A DNA stretch of 64,000 nt, taken from Trachythela sp. YZ-2020. Lineage: Eukaryota > Cnidaria > Anthozoa > Malacalcyonacea > Clavulariidae. The stretch spans positions 721,001-785,000 of the forward strand of contig JADLSH010000257.1 in NCBI GenBank assembly GCA_016169945.1, given 5' to 3'. Below the pieces are notes generated by a model, which was not told the DNA's origin, did not search any database, and saw nothing but the letters and a program-made list of their open reading frames with translations. The position numbers were made by a program, and so were the translations under genes. Positions 9,920 through 23,300 of the stretch are shown one piece after another. How positions within the stretch are numbered: position 1 is the first letter of the stretch; every line of letters starts with the position of its first letter.

Positions 9920-10761
9920 CCGGGTGTCCCAAAAAAAAGTATCGCTGTTTGATTTTATGTAGCGCAAAACCTACAACAGATATTTTACTAAAATAAGCTT
10001 TATTGTATTTAAAAAGGGCTAACTTAGATTTTGGTATATAACATTTGAATTTCGATGCAATATTGACCGAGATACAGATGTTTGAAGTTGCGGTACACTT
10101 TTAAAATTAGTGAAAAAACGAGGAAAACGGCTTATTAAATTGATTTAAAAACAGTTGTCATTTTATCACGAGTATTGTCATTTATCATTGTATTGTCAAT
10201 TTCAATGAAGTTAACTTTAACTTCAGATTATTTCCTAGCAGGTTTACTATTTTGTTTAAGTCTTTTGTAACCCCTCAATGGGAAAGAAATGGAATAATAC
10301 ACATTGACAGAAAATTTAGTTAAAAACATTGAAGACAGCTTCGTGAGGTAATTGTTTTGGCATGTGAAACTTTGACAAATTCCTTTGTTGGCATGGTTTC
10401 CACAGCTAGACGATGTGTTCATGCTCAAGGACAAGTTTCTCCAGATGAATAAATCTTGATCTTTGGAACAATATTATGTTGTACATGCGTTCTTTTGACC
10501 AAAATAGAAATATTTATCAAGTTTAACCAAATATATATTAACCAATTATATATTTTATGCTAATTTTTGGCAATTTCAAAAACACTTATTCGTCTTCAAA
10601 CATTTGTAGCTCGGGTAATATCGCATCAAAATTCAAATGTTATATACCAAAATTTAAGTTCGCCCTTTTTAAATATAATGAAATTTATTTGAGTAAAATA
10701 CCTGTTGAAGTTTTTACGAAATATTAAATCAAACAGCGATACATTTTTTTGGGATACCCGG
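9920..10761. mobile_element. TIR element with TA target duplication, nested in the left arm
   Basis: Ends CCGGGTGTCCCAAAAAAAAG and its near-complement TTTTTTTGGGATACCCGG; the similarity continues inward for about 180 bp on each side. Flanked by TA on both sides, as for Tc1/mariner or pogo-type elements. The matching position in the opposite arm of the host element (about 12455) reads TATATATCTCGTATTG without any insertion, giving an internal empty site. No transposase. Confidence 0.85.
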
Positions 10762-10949
10762 TATCTCGTATTGAATTTCGTATATATAGCTCAAAATTTT
10801 TATTTTATCTCCTCCTAATGTTTCGCAACTAAATCGTAGTTTGTTTTGAGAGACGCTGGATTGCAGCAGCCCCGTCCTCTGGGGAAGAGCCTGGGATTGC
10901 AGTATACGCAGTGCTGGTTCTAGAACCTAGACGGGTAGCCTACCAGTGT

Positions 10950-12010
10950 TGTAGTCGAGTCCACCACAACTTACGAGTCCAAGTCCTATACATTCAAGTA
11001 CGAGTCCAAGTCCTTAGCAAAATTTAAAGTCTAGCATTTCCAAGTCCGAGTCTTAAATACTTCGAGTCCAAGTCCGAATACAAGTCAAAAATGATAAAAA
11101 AAAAATAAAATAAAAAAATATATAAATAAAAAACTTAGAACCAACAGTTTTAGATATATTACAATGTATAGTTATTTCCACAATTCACAGCTGAATCATG
11201 TAATCAAAGTAATTATACATATATATATTCAGTAGCAAACAGATTAAGCCCACTATAATGATATTCATGATCAATTTCAACTTTAAAACGTAAAGTGGAA
11301 AATGACGATAGAAGGTCCTACGCACAATAAGCAGAAACACTTAAAATTATTTTTGGGATACGCTTTACAGTGTAATAAATGAGAAAATAGAATGTCCCAG
11401 TGGTAAATACAGCTATTTCATTAAGGTTGTCACAGCCCACACCCACCATCCAAGTGCAAATAGCATGGAGGGGATACATCACCAGTTTAAACATTCTTAG
11501 CTGTTTACTGGTATTTATGAGACTATGAATATATATCGCTGCATTTTATTTTGCAATTCCTGGAGGAAAACCTACAATTTTGTCTACCTGGTGACAGTCG
11601 GCACAAGGTTTATATACATTTTTGCATATCGCGCGCGAACAATGATTGATTATTTCAAATACTCGTAACATATAAATGTAAGTTTCAAACGCGCTCATCT
11701 TGTCATTAAGTTATTACATATGGTATCTATCGAATCTAGATATTGCCATGCATATATTCACTTGCCACGCACAAATGTGTTGAGAAATATGCTCGAACCA
11801 GATATTGAAAGACCAACTTGCGCTGTTTTAGTGGCAATACAGGCTCTAAATTTAACGAGGAAATTACTGTATATTGGCGGACTCGTAAAGGACTTGACCT
11901 ACCGTAAAGGACTAGTCAAGTCAGAGTCCTTTGATATTGAGTGCAAGTCCGATGTGTTCAAGTGCGAGTCATACCCTCAAGTCCGGACTCGAATCCAAAT
12001 CCGGCGCGAG
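10950..12010. repeat. Degenerate GAGTCCAAGTCC repeats and AT-rich filler
   Basis: The motif CGAGTCCAAGTCC recurs with variation at 10957-11100 and again at 11905-12010, on either side of AT-rich sequence. An open frame at 11720-12082 runs through the second block and shows no protein-like features. Confidence 0.6.
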
Positions 12011-12025
12011 TACTACTGCCATATA

Positions 12026-12246
12026 CAGGGTGTTAAAAAAAGAAGACCCTTTCAAATTCAAATTAACCATAACCTATTGTAGTAATTTGACAGCCATAAA
12101 CGCTTCGAATTGATGTGCGTATAAAAACACACGTCAGTACGTCACGTTATTATTAATTTCCCATGTGTATAAGACCTTTTGTTTTTGCGCATCCATGGTT
12201 ATGGCTGATTTGAATTTAAAAGGGTCTCCTTTTTTTATACACCCTG
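12026..12246. mobile_element. 221-bp TIR MITE with TA target duplication
   Basis: CAGGGTGTTAAAAAAAGAAG at the left matches, inverted, TTTTTTTATACACCCTG at the right; complementarity extends roughly 50 bp and includes TTCAAATTCAAATTAACCAT. TA flanks both ends. Confidence 0.8.
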
Positions 12247-12507
12247 TAGAACACTGACGGGTACTATACATATCGCGTTTTGCTTCGCGCGTGATTGCAC
12301 AGCGACGGAAATTATGGACTAATATATAGTTATAGAACAAGCAATCCTTGCAGCGTCTCTCAAAACGAACGACGATTCAGTTGCGAAACATTAGGGGAAG
12401 ATAACTAAAATCGAAAGTATATAAGCTATATACGAGATATTCAATACGAGATATATAATTTGGGACGTACTGCGTGCGGTAACCAAAAGGCACTGAACTT
12501 GAATCAT

Positions 12508-12800
12508 AATTGATCGGATATAATATTATAAAATAACATGTATATAACGCGTGCTCTGATTGGTCGAAACCCGTGTTTGGATCAGGCCATCCAAGACTAT
12601 CGTGTTGTTGTTATTTTATTATTATACCATTTAATGGATGTTTCCAAACATTCTTGGCCCGATCCAAACATCGTTAAAAGTTGCTGAGCAAGAGAAAAGC
12701 TCGTAAAAAGATTTCGCGCTTCGCTCGAGATTTCGCGCGCTTTTCTTCTCAACTCTCGCAACCAGGCCATTTGGTAATTGCAACCATAACACAAAACTAT
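12508..12800. mobile_element. Insertion in the right arm of the large element
   Basis: Interrupts the right arm where the left arm is continuous, between TGAATCA-like and TGATTCA-like flanks. It contains GCTCTGATTGGTCG, CGTGTTTGGATCAGGCCATC and a Lys/Arg-like CGCTTCGCTCGAG palindrome. The CGTGTTTGGATCAG text recurs near 7460. Class not determined. Confidence 0.5.
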
Positions 12801-13079
12801 AATACTGATTCAATAAATATTTAAGTCTAAATATCAGATATTGTTTGAGGCGCGATTCCATGCTGTTTCTATATGCCCAAGATGCGATATCATAAATATT
12901 GAGTACCATTTAATATTGAAGCTGGGACTATTGGCTCCAAATATATGGTACGTACAGTTTTAGATACGTATACTGACAGCTTTGTGCAATTGTGCGGAAC
13001 AACAGCTTGCGCGTGCTTTCAATTAGATAAAGCGAAATGAGACAACTTGGCCGTAAAGGTTAAAACTATTAATTCTATA

Positions 13080-14260
13080 TAATTATGCAAAATACAATAA
13101 AATGTGAAAAAATGGAAATTTCAGGGCCCTCGAGATTTTTATCTTAATCGATCACGATTTTTACCCCCGACTAGTTCTCTCGGTAAGCAATTTATTTTTA
13201 GCGTTTATTTATTTATTTATTTACAATTATTTTAAAACGGTAGTTTTAAAATTATTTTAATTATTTTAAAAAATAGTTCCTTACGAGTCCCTCAAAAATC
13301 GATTTTGTTTGTTTGTGCACGTTTTGGTCCACTTCGCTATTCAAACATTTTTGGCAGAGTTTTATGCTTATAATAAAGTGCAAAAATTATTGAGACATTC
13401 CTGTCATTTCCCTCCCCCCACACAATGTTGTAAACATGACAATGCATACAAAGGAAAATGGTCAGCTAAAAATATTTCTCAACATTGTTTATGGAAGGAA
13501 GGGGACAAAAACTTTAAAAGTAGGAGAAAATGTGAAACGTTTCATTATTTTTGCACTTGATTGTAGTTTACTGAATCTCTCGTTCTGGGGTATCTCATCC
13601 AGTTGTTTTTTAGCGCCAAAGTGCGTTACTATTAGCCAAAACGTGGACAAATGTGAAAAAATGGCTCCTTACGAATTCGGTCCTCGATCGAAATTATATT
13701 TTGTTTGTTCCAAAGCCATATCAATGTCTTACTTATCAGTCTTTCTTGTCTTGGCCTATTTGCACACGCTACTATTATAAAACCTTTCAGTGAAGGTGTT
13801 CTCGTTTTAGTACTATCGGACAGTATTATTTTTGTTACCATGCATGAAGGTTAATTTAAAGGCTGCTTACCAGTAGTGACTTTTTCGTACGCACGTACAC
13901 GTACGGAAACGTTACTTATGAAATAACCAAATGAATAAATGTACATAATTTAGTGTTCCGTAAATTAATTTATAAGTATGCAAAAACTGAGAAGGATTTA
14001 AATTTTCCGCGGTACGCAAGTATAAAAAACACATGACTGGAAAGCAGCCTTATCGCAAATTGGGCTAATTTGTATTCTTACGTCAGCTATGCGATAGCGA
14101 CGGCGTTCATTTTGTAGAACAGTTTTCCTCTGCCCAGTCTCCACCTGCCTTTTCCTTCTTCGCATCGTTAAAAAATGTGCTTTCATTGCTCCTATAAAAA
14201 TATATCGGAATTGAATATATATTCGAAACGTCAAATTTCGTTCATATGTTGATGGTGGTA
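13080..14260. other. No recognisable gene
   Basis: AT-rich, with a TTTA microsatellite near 13203 and AATTATTTTAA repeats. Overlapping plus-strand frames at 13309-13780 look random. The laminin exons expected next should fall here or further left, but none was recognised. Confidence 0.45.
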
Positions 14261-14262
14261 AA

Positions 14263-14316
14263 GGGGGGGGGGGGCACAAAGACCAGTATTTGGATCACAA
14301 TAATCGCAGTCACACT
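14263..14316 (-). CDS. Laminin alpha exon: start of the LE repeat after domain IV
   Basis: Acceptor TATCTTTTAG, then AGTGTGACTGC; the first two bases complete a Lys codon begun in the previous exon. Translation KCDCDYCDPNTGLC continues the LE pattern after FPNCK. The frame then enters a run of 12 C (14263-14274) followed by a stop (14231-14233), and no good donor is evident. Adding one C would keep the frame open longer, so a homopolymer error or mutation is likely. The 3' edge is uncertain. Confidence 0.5.
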
Positions 14317-17300
14317 CTAAAAGATACACAAATGTGCAATTTTAACGACCGTTTGTATTTGACTCAATGTTGTTGGTGTTTGTGATGTAAATTTCGAGCG
14401 AAAATTATATACATATTTTAGACCTCACCAGGAGCAGTTGCGAGAAATGCAACTATAGGCCCTCTGGCAAGCATCGAGCATGCGGTCCTGCGGTTCCAGT
14501 ACAGCGCTCTGCCAATTGAGCTGCAGTGTATTTAACGCAGCCTTCCCTTAAATATAAGTTCGTTTGAAAGGAGATACGAGTAGATACGAGTACTTACTTT
14601 TACAGTTAGGAAAGACATAGTACCCAGTTTCACAGCGTGTGCAAGCTCGACCAATAATATTCTCGAAGCAAGGACATCGTCCACCAAACACGTCACATGT
14701 GTCACTGCGTGACCCACGCGTGTCACACGCACAGGGGAAGCTGCCGTTGTTGTAGAATGTTGTGAGCGAGAAGACAGACTGTGTACAGAACGCTTTACCA
14801 TCTTTAGTCACGTGCAAATCATTCTTGGAACAGTGCTCAACAAAGTCGTTTGTTCGGTCGACAGGTTCACCACTTACTAATACCGGTGAACACGAGGCTT
14901 TAGGCACAAACAGAATATAGTCCTGCAAGAAAGGTGACATACAGAGTATAAGGTAAAACCAAAATCCTGTCGTACATCTAGCGCCGTTGTACAAAGGTCA
15001 AATAGCGCTTCCGCCGGATAGTTTTTCAAGCCTTGGGATGAATTTAGGCAAGGCCACTTGGTCAAGGGGGTGCCTGAGGGATGCCAATTTCTGTATCAAA
15101 TCCATATTTTGGATTTGGCAGGGCAATTATCAAACATAAATGATATATTAGCTTTGGGGGCCACTTTGACCATCCAGGCAACCTTACTTTTCAAAAATTT
15201 TCTGAAAAGCTCGGCCCTTTGACCCCGTCCTCTAAAGTGTCTGGAAAGCTGTGAAACACTACGGATATGGACCACACAATAAATATAATAAATATTTACG
15301 GCCAGTTTTAGAAAGCTTGAAGAAGTCACTTCTCGGTGAATAATGCAATCAGGCATTCGTACATTGCGGCCGTTTTTATACATATAACATACTTGATACA
15401 TCACTGGTAAATCAATAAACACATTATTAATAGTAATTGATGGTTTGGTGTTCTAGAAAACACAGTAAGGCATTCCCTTTTCTTTTCCCAAATCGAGGCG
15501 TGAATTGTGGCTTTCGCCCCAAAGAATGAGCGTGCAATATTTATCTAGCTAGATACAAATTAATCCTACAGGTGTATGTACCACAGAATACCACGGTACC
15601 ACAGAATACCAGTCTTATTTATTGATCTTATAAAATTTTGAGGGAAAAATACTATATACTTTATTTTTGTGAGTATATATTAGTTTTAGTTTTCATTGAC
15701 ATATAAAAAACAAAAAATAAATATTTTCATAAAAATTCTTTAAAATAATCAGGATTAACAAAAAATAACATTCTATGTTTTTGATACTTTTTCCCGCATA
15801 ATGCCTGTAAAATTCGAAAGTTTAAAAATAAGTTTACAAACCAGTATAATATATGTTGATCAGTACTTTTTCTAGCAACACAATATTATAACTATACAGG
15901 AATCACACCGAGGAATCAATTTTACCATTGAAAAATTGAATTTTTCAAAATTATTGATAACCTGGTATTCTTTGGTTGCACCACTGGTATGCTGTACTAG
16001 TAGATTTTAGTATTTACCTTTCACTAAATTAAGTTAGCAATATTCTACAGTATTATCACACAACGTGACACACCAAATCCTGGTACAATTTGATAAACGG
16101 TTGCTTATTTATCTCTGCACTGGTATATTCTGTGGTACATTAGAGTTTCTTCCTCTATGAAATCTAGCCCCAAAATCCCCAGGAAGAAAAAATATATCGA
16201 TAAACTACACTAAAAAATATTAAGAAGCCACATTATATATATTTGACAAAAGATATGGAACATGTAAATTTTTGTGGTATTCTGTGGTACATACACCTGT
16301 ACTGAGAAAAAAAGCAATACTTACAATCCAGAGTTTATTATCCTGAGGTAACTTGAAGTTCAATGCGACTTTATTTCCAAGTTTAAACATATCTCCACCA
16401 TCAAGTCGTTTTACAACAGTTCTACAACCGGACGTGTTGGGACAATATTTTAAACTTGTTTTACCGCGGCGTGTTTCCTCACTGCTCACAGCTGTTTCTG
16501 ACTCGACTGTCGTATGATAGGGCTGGTAATAATGAACCATTGTTGCGTAATCGCCAGTTGTAGGTACGGACGCTTCCTTATCAAAGGAATCCTGCAAAAA
16601 ATTGGATTATCAAGGTGAGTTAAAAACATATCTTGTCCCATGATTGCCGATTAAGCTCGTATCTCATTGTAGTATCGTAAAAGCCTTAATATTAAAACAT
16701 AACTTCGCTTGGTCGGACGTTTTGTCCGGGCCGGGGTTTTTTGAAACACTGGGTTAACCAAAGACCGCGCAATCCCACAAAGCATACAATCATTGTCAAC
16801 TCTTAGTGCACTTTTACTTAGCTGTTTCGCATAAAGTAAGTATGTTTTCTGGACAGTTTTTGAACGTTATTTCAGGGTCTGTTACAACACATCAGCCAAA
16901 AGCCGCCATCGTGCTTTAAAAATACCTGTGCATAATTCATTAATTCAGGGATGGATTTACTGGGGGTGCAGGGGGGGGGTGCACACCCCACCAAGCTTTG
17001 GACAAAGGGGGAGCAGATTTTCTATCTCGTCCTCCCCCCGTACCAGACCATACTGGATCCCTGGCATAATTACTGTATATTAGAAAAGATACGCTACTGA
17101 ACTAAAATAAATCTACCTTTCCTTCCAAGTATACAAGAAGACCTGAAGGGTCAAAGATGTTTGGTGGTTTATTGATGTTTTGTTCGTCTCCATTCTCCCC
17201 AGCCTCCACCATGACCGCGTCTCCAGGCATACTGTAACTTGTGCGGGTGCACACCTTCATGCGGGTCACGCAAAGCTTGCTGGGAACAATGTAATCTGTT

Positions 17301-20300
17301 ACCCAGTCCTCGTACGGGATAAGAATAAAGGAATCCTAGAAAGAAGACATGCAAAGTCAGAAATGCCACTTGATGCATTGTAATGTTATGGTAAATTTTG
17401 GGTATTTCACTCGAGATTACTTCACGAAATTCTTGTTCTTTTTTCAGGCAGTTTGATCCCAGCCTCGTCCCCAGGCTCCACATGGAGGACGAGGCTGGTT
17501 TGATCCTACAAACAGGGTGTTAGCTACAGTCAAATATTCGGCGTTATACGCCGTTTTCCCAATTGCGTTTAGCTTACAATTTCCCAATTTAGATCTGCCA
17601 AAAATAACATAACTATTATCAAAAAAATAAAAATAGAAGGTTGCTCAACTTGGGCGGTTTAAATTCTGCTTAAAAATCGCTGCTAAAAATCGCTTCTTCA
17701 GCCTGAATCCTGACAAAGCCAGGTTTATTGACTCCAACATAGGAATATTGAACACACAGATCATCGAGCTGGTTCTCGCCATTCACTTCACAAGCATGAG
17801 TTACAATATCCTCAAGAACATTTTCATTTCGTTTCTCTGGAACATCTTCAGTTTGACTGGGTCCTGGGTAGAACACTGGCACTATTGATACATAATCCTG
17901 AAACACGAAATATTCAGTCAATTCGCACACACGTAAAAATTTCACATCTTGTCAACAAGTTGTGTTCGTTGTTGTTATTTTATCAAGTTGCTACAAGGTT
18001 GTCACTCACAATTTGTTAACAAGTGGTTGATTTGCAAGACGATAACGAGTTGTTGGAACAACTTGTAATAAATATGTTGAGTCAACAACCTTGTAAGCAC
18101 GTCGTCAACAAGCCGTTGACAACTTGTACAGAAGCTGGGAAGGAGCAGTGCGAACACATCCTGATAACAAGGTGTTGAAACAGCAAATATAGAAATATTT
18201 TCAGCTGTCTAAATTGTGCTTGGTGGGACACTGTACTTCTTTCTCTTTCTCATAGATAATGAACTATCCCTAAAACTAGTGCCTGCTTATTTTATGCACA
18301 CGATGGTTGGTTGTCTCCTGAATCGCTTCTCTCCATAATGTTAGGTTGGGTAACATTCCTGTGTTTGAACTTTGAAGTAGAGTCTGGTTGTCATCTTCTA
18401 TGCTTCAAGGATTTTTCTCGGTCCTCCAAACACTAACACTTAGGTCTTAGTCAAAGGTCTATTGGCCTTTGCTATCAGAATACGACAGCATTCTACATAC
18501 AAGGATTTTCCCTCGATAACAGGTGAAGAATAGAAATATCTATTCTAGAAGTTGGTTGAAGGACGCAACTAATTGTACCTGAAAAATATTGAAGCGAAGG
18601 CCCTTCGTGTGGAGGTTAGTAGCCTGCCAACTTTCACACGAAGTCGAAACTTTGAAGTATCTTTTATGTATTTTTTTAGGTAATTACATCCTTCAAGCAA
18701 CTTATTGAATATTTTTCAACATTGCCTACACTGGAACCCAACATTCGTGACATTATCATAAACAATTAAATTAAATATACATACTAGTAACAATTTATTG
18801 GAGTCGGTTGTAAACTGGATGTCATATTGACGATCCAACATAGCAAACTGTGTTGAAGATCCATTCTCTGCAACAACAACAAACTGGCTGGTGACGTCAG
18901 AACCGTTGACCGTTGGTTTAAACGTGACTCGACTTCTTTGTGTGACTCCTTTATTTCCACCTACATGACGTACAACTACTTCGCCGGTGGCATCTGAGGT
19001 GGCATTGAGTACGTAATGAAACACGATGTGATAGTTTTCTGGCCATTTTGCATTCACTCGCACTATTACAGACCGCTGGAAAGGAAACAAATTATTACTC
19101 AGCAATTATTACTACGTCTACGTTTAAACAATTACCAGCGGTAGAACCGGGTGCGTACCCCACCCAAGAAATCTCCAACCCAACGTCCCACCCCCAAAAA
19201 GGTCAACACGAAACCGTAGATGGTCGAATTCATCATTGATGGTCTAAACACATCATCAAACTCGTTCCCAGATTGCAAGAGCGCGCAGTCTGGCCGCATA
19301 GGATGAGCTTGTTAATAAAGCAATATTTGACTTTTAAAATAAATTTTCTAATCCAGATACTACTCGCGAGCTTATTTATATCACGATTTTTTAAGTTTAG
19401 ATATAGGTAATGAGAACCATACTAGTGTCAATCATGATAGCTGTAACAACAGTCCGTAAGACGTTAGCTGTGAAATTGTAAAAATATAGTATGAAATTTG
19501 ATAATGTAGTTGCAATCCGGGAACGAGTTACATGATGTGTTCGACCGTCTACGGTTTCGAAATTTGCATCGACGAATGCTTACCAAATGTCAATGATTCA
19601 TGGAAGTATTTATATGGGAATTAGTGGCATATTAGTTAGTATATATATGGGGCCTTTTACCTCTGCGAACGGGATTCGATTCCTGCAACATGCAACAGGT
19701 GTCTGTTTATAATTTCGCCTCAGTTGCATGCATAAATTGAAAGTACCGCCTGTACAAAATATCGCACGTTTTCTCCGCTTTTTTCCTGTAGTAACACTAG
19801 AACAATAATGGTTGCCTTTACTGGACGTCCAAGCAAGGCATATTTTAACATATATACTGGGGCGCCACTTGGCCCCCCAGGCCTTCTTGATGGCCCCACC
19901 ACTCACACAAAATTGGCCCCCCACTCCCTGGGCCCTTTATACATTGGGTCGTTTACAGAGTAAATGATTTGTCTGTGTTTAACGAAATATTGTTTAACGA
20001 AATATAGTTTGACATTTTTAAAGTTTTAGTTAAAACATTGAAAAGTATTGGCTTGGCAATTTCAGAGCTCCAGATTTCAGAATTTTCCCGGGGAAAAACT
20101 CCCCCGGACCCCTACAGGGATCGCGCCTTCAGCACTCAGATTAAGGGCCCTTTTTCACAAATGGCTCCCCACTTAGAAATCCTTAAAATATGCCCTGCGT
20201 CCAAGGAAAGGCTGATTAGGACTGGTAGAGCTATCAAGTTGAAATAAAGTTGCATTACTTTAGGTTTCTTAACGCAGTAACACTGAGCTAACAAGGAATG

Positions 20301-23300
20301 GCTTTTACTTAAACTTTAGGAGAACACTTTAGAACTGACAGAGATATCCAGTTTAGTTATGTTTTAGTTTAAAGATGAGCAGCTATGTAACATTAGCCTG
20401 ACTTGTGAGCGCCAGTACATCATATAGAAAACTCTTCTCTCAATGATCTATAATTGTACTGTTCCCGATTTGTGCCTTTGCCAGAAGTCAGATAAGTGTA
20501 ATATGTTGTTGTGAATACCTGAATATCGGAGAAAACGCCATATCCTCTCCATGAATAACTTGGAAACTCTTGTTCGCTGTATCTGAAACGTACTGACGTA
20601 TTCTCTGGTGTGCGGCCATCTTCAATTTCAGACAGTAGTTGATACAAGTCAGCATGATAATGTTTTGGTAAGGGTCTATGGAACAATTGAAATATTAAAA
20701 AATATTTTTAGTCTGACTAAAAGACACGGATGATTAAGACAAAGATGTTAGCTCATGGAATAGAACGATTAAAATATTGGTTCACACGACAAGTTATTTT
20801 TATATTAGTTTAGTTTGAACAAAATTCCAATGATTTGTCGTTAATTGGAAAGCCTGAAAAAACACACATTTAAAGTGCATATGTTACGGAAATTCTTATT
20901 ATCCTAAACGAAAGAACTCTTAAAACTGTAGAGTAATTTATTTTGTAAATTTATATTTCCGTGGTTCGCTGCTGAGATATATCATTACTCCGCTGGTGGA
21001 GGTTTAAAATGCCAATTTTCTGTTTTAGTCGTCTTTGTAGTCAGTGTAATAAACTGCAGGGATGGATTTACTAGGGGAGTGCAGGGTGGTGCACCCCTCC
21101 TATGCTTCTCCAAGGGGGGTGAAAGGAGGGGTGCCAATTCCCATATCAAATCCAAATTTTGGATTTTACAGGGCATCTAGGCAATCTTATTTTTCACACA
21201 TTTTCTGACAAGATGACCCATTTGACCCTGCTGGGGGTCCTCAGTGATGATTCACCCTGCCTTGGTCACTGGTCATGGCCAGCTTCATGACCAGCAGCAC
21301 CCTCCCCCTCCACTTATCAGATCAAGTTGGATCCATTCGTGATAAACTAGCATTTCCACAGTTCGCCCATATTACACACTTATTGAATATTGATCTTAAA
21401 TGTTATTTTTATGCCACGTCACACAAGTCTGGATTTCCTCGCATGTTTATATTAAGATAAAATGCTTTCGTTGACATCGTTGCTGTAACGATTTCGAAAG
21501 TCGGTCTGAATAATGACAGGCTGGGTTTATTCGAATCACGTTTATATTACTTCAGCCTTAAGGCTGTTTTCCACTTCAACCGTATCGTACCGAAACGTAG
21601 CGTATTTCTTTGTTTCCTGAGCACTCGGGTAGAACTAATGACCTCGACACAAAAGAAAATACTACGATACGTTACGATGCGTTTGAAGTGGAAGACGGCT
21701 TTTAGGGCGCATCAAAATTCCTCGGCACACCTTAAACGTATAGGTTGCCAACATACGTAGAATGCTATTACATAAGTGGTTAACCAGAAACGGTAATGCA
21801 AAATGACTAGATTAGAGATTAGACTGAGGTACGTGTGGTTCAGTGTATGTAGCGTCTATACAATAAGCTTCGAGTCTTTAGGAGCAAACTACTTGAAAAA
21901 TTTTACAAGAACTTCGACGTTTCGAGCGAAGGCCCTTCGTGTGGAAGTTAGTAGCCAGACGCAGGGGCTTCGCTCGAAACGTCGCGAAGTCCTTGTTGAA
22001 TTTTGAAGACCCAAAGCTTTTAAACTACGGGGGTTTTCCACTACGGGGGTTAGAGCTAAGCCTTCAAACGGTCAATTATTGTGTTGCTTTCTCAAAAGCG
22101 CGGTAACAGCTTTGTTCCTCTTGGTATAAAAGTGTGTGTAATTTGAAACTGCCCTACTGATATGATGTTTTAATCTTCCATATTGATGACGCGATATACA
22201 TATAATGAGATATTTGAGAAGGTTTATACTGCATCATTGAGGTTTAATGTACAAAGAAACATGGTCACTCTACCTGTCACAAGCTCGTCCTCCAACATTC
22301 GGACGGCATTTACATTGTCCTGTATACTTGCCACAAATCTGACTGTATGAACCCCCGACATCACAATTGCAACCTATAAAATATCATATATTAACATGAG
22401 ACACATTAACATTGGCTTTTACAAGCCTCAGACTCCAGAAGACATTTCATTTCCGGCGATCACATTGATCTTTTCTTGACGGACCTTAGTCTTCGTTTAG
22501 GAATAGAAAGGATTATAGTAGAATTTAATATTTTCTTCCTTTTACAAATAAATATTCAAATTTGCCACAATTTCTTTCGGATAAATTTAAGAAATTTCGG
22601 AGAAAGATTGTGTTTCAAAACTCAATTGATGATTGACTACTTACTACCGTTTATAGGTAGTAGAAAAGTGTTAAAAGTGCTACTTTAAATCCCTGATAGG
22701 TAGAGCTGGATTTAAAGAGCGTGCGTAGAATATTAACCGTGGTAGAATAGCGAGCTATTTTGAATATTTTAAGATGTAGTCTGAAATGTTAATATCTTAG
22801 CGCATGCGTAAAAGGCTTTGTAGTTCAAAGTGGTTGTCAAATCCAAGTATGTACAACAAACAGGAAGACAACGTTACCTACAAAGATCTGAGCACGCGCT
22901 TGTAAATAGTTAAACAATTGGCCTCAGCCCCACCACGGGTGAACAGAATTTCAATTATCAATTTGATTCTTCAGGCCACTCCTGGATAGGGGGAAAAGTT
23001 ACCCTTCCAAAAATGGTGGGTGGGGCAAAAGTAACCCCACTGATAACTATATACACCCCAGTTGACTGGGCAAATACATACCTGAACATCCAAACGCATT
23101 TGACTGTCTAGGTGAATAATAACCATCCTTACAAATCTCACATCTCTTGCTAGTAACACGTTCCTTACATAAACACCGTCCAGTCTTTTCATCACATATT
23201 TCAATACCACCGATCACTCCAGCAACGTTACAGCGACATTCTTGACATCCAAATGGATTACTTGCAGTAAGGTTGAATGTTTTAGGTTTACATTCACTGC

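Larger units (their letters stand above)
9615..13075. mobile_element. Large element with ~430-bp imperfect inverted terminal arms and nested insertions
   Basis: The left arm (about 9615-9919 plus 10762-10878) matches the reverse complement of the right arm (about 12343-12507 plus 12800-13075). Shared landmarks include TTGAAAGC(GCAC/ACGC)GCAAGC, ATATATGGAGCCAAT, TACTCAATATTTATGAT, TCTCGTATTGAAT, CTAATGTTTCGCAACT and TTTTGAGAGACGCTG. Each arm is split by a different insertion. The interior holds GAGTCCAAGTCC repeats and a small TIR element, but no transposase. It is therefore a non-autonomous, old, fold-back-type element. Confidence 0.75.
20690..22270. other. Intron with several repeat fragments
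   Basis: Contains a dispersed repeat at 21060-21260, a MITE at 21556-21704 and a Penelope-end fold-back at 21888-22010. Remaining sequence is unremarkable. Confidence 0.5.

Noticed and set aside
13309..13780. Overlapping plus-strand frames of 83 and 114 residues
   Set aside because: Different frames of one AT-rich stretch, no recognisable domain or splice context.
14532..14801. 89-residue minus-strand frame overlapping a laminin exon
   Set aside because: Shadow frame of the LE/domain IV exon.
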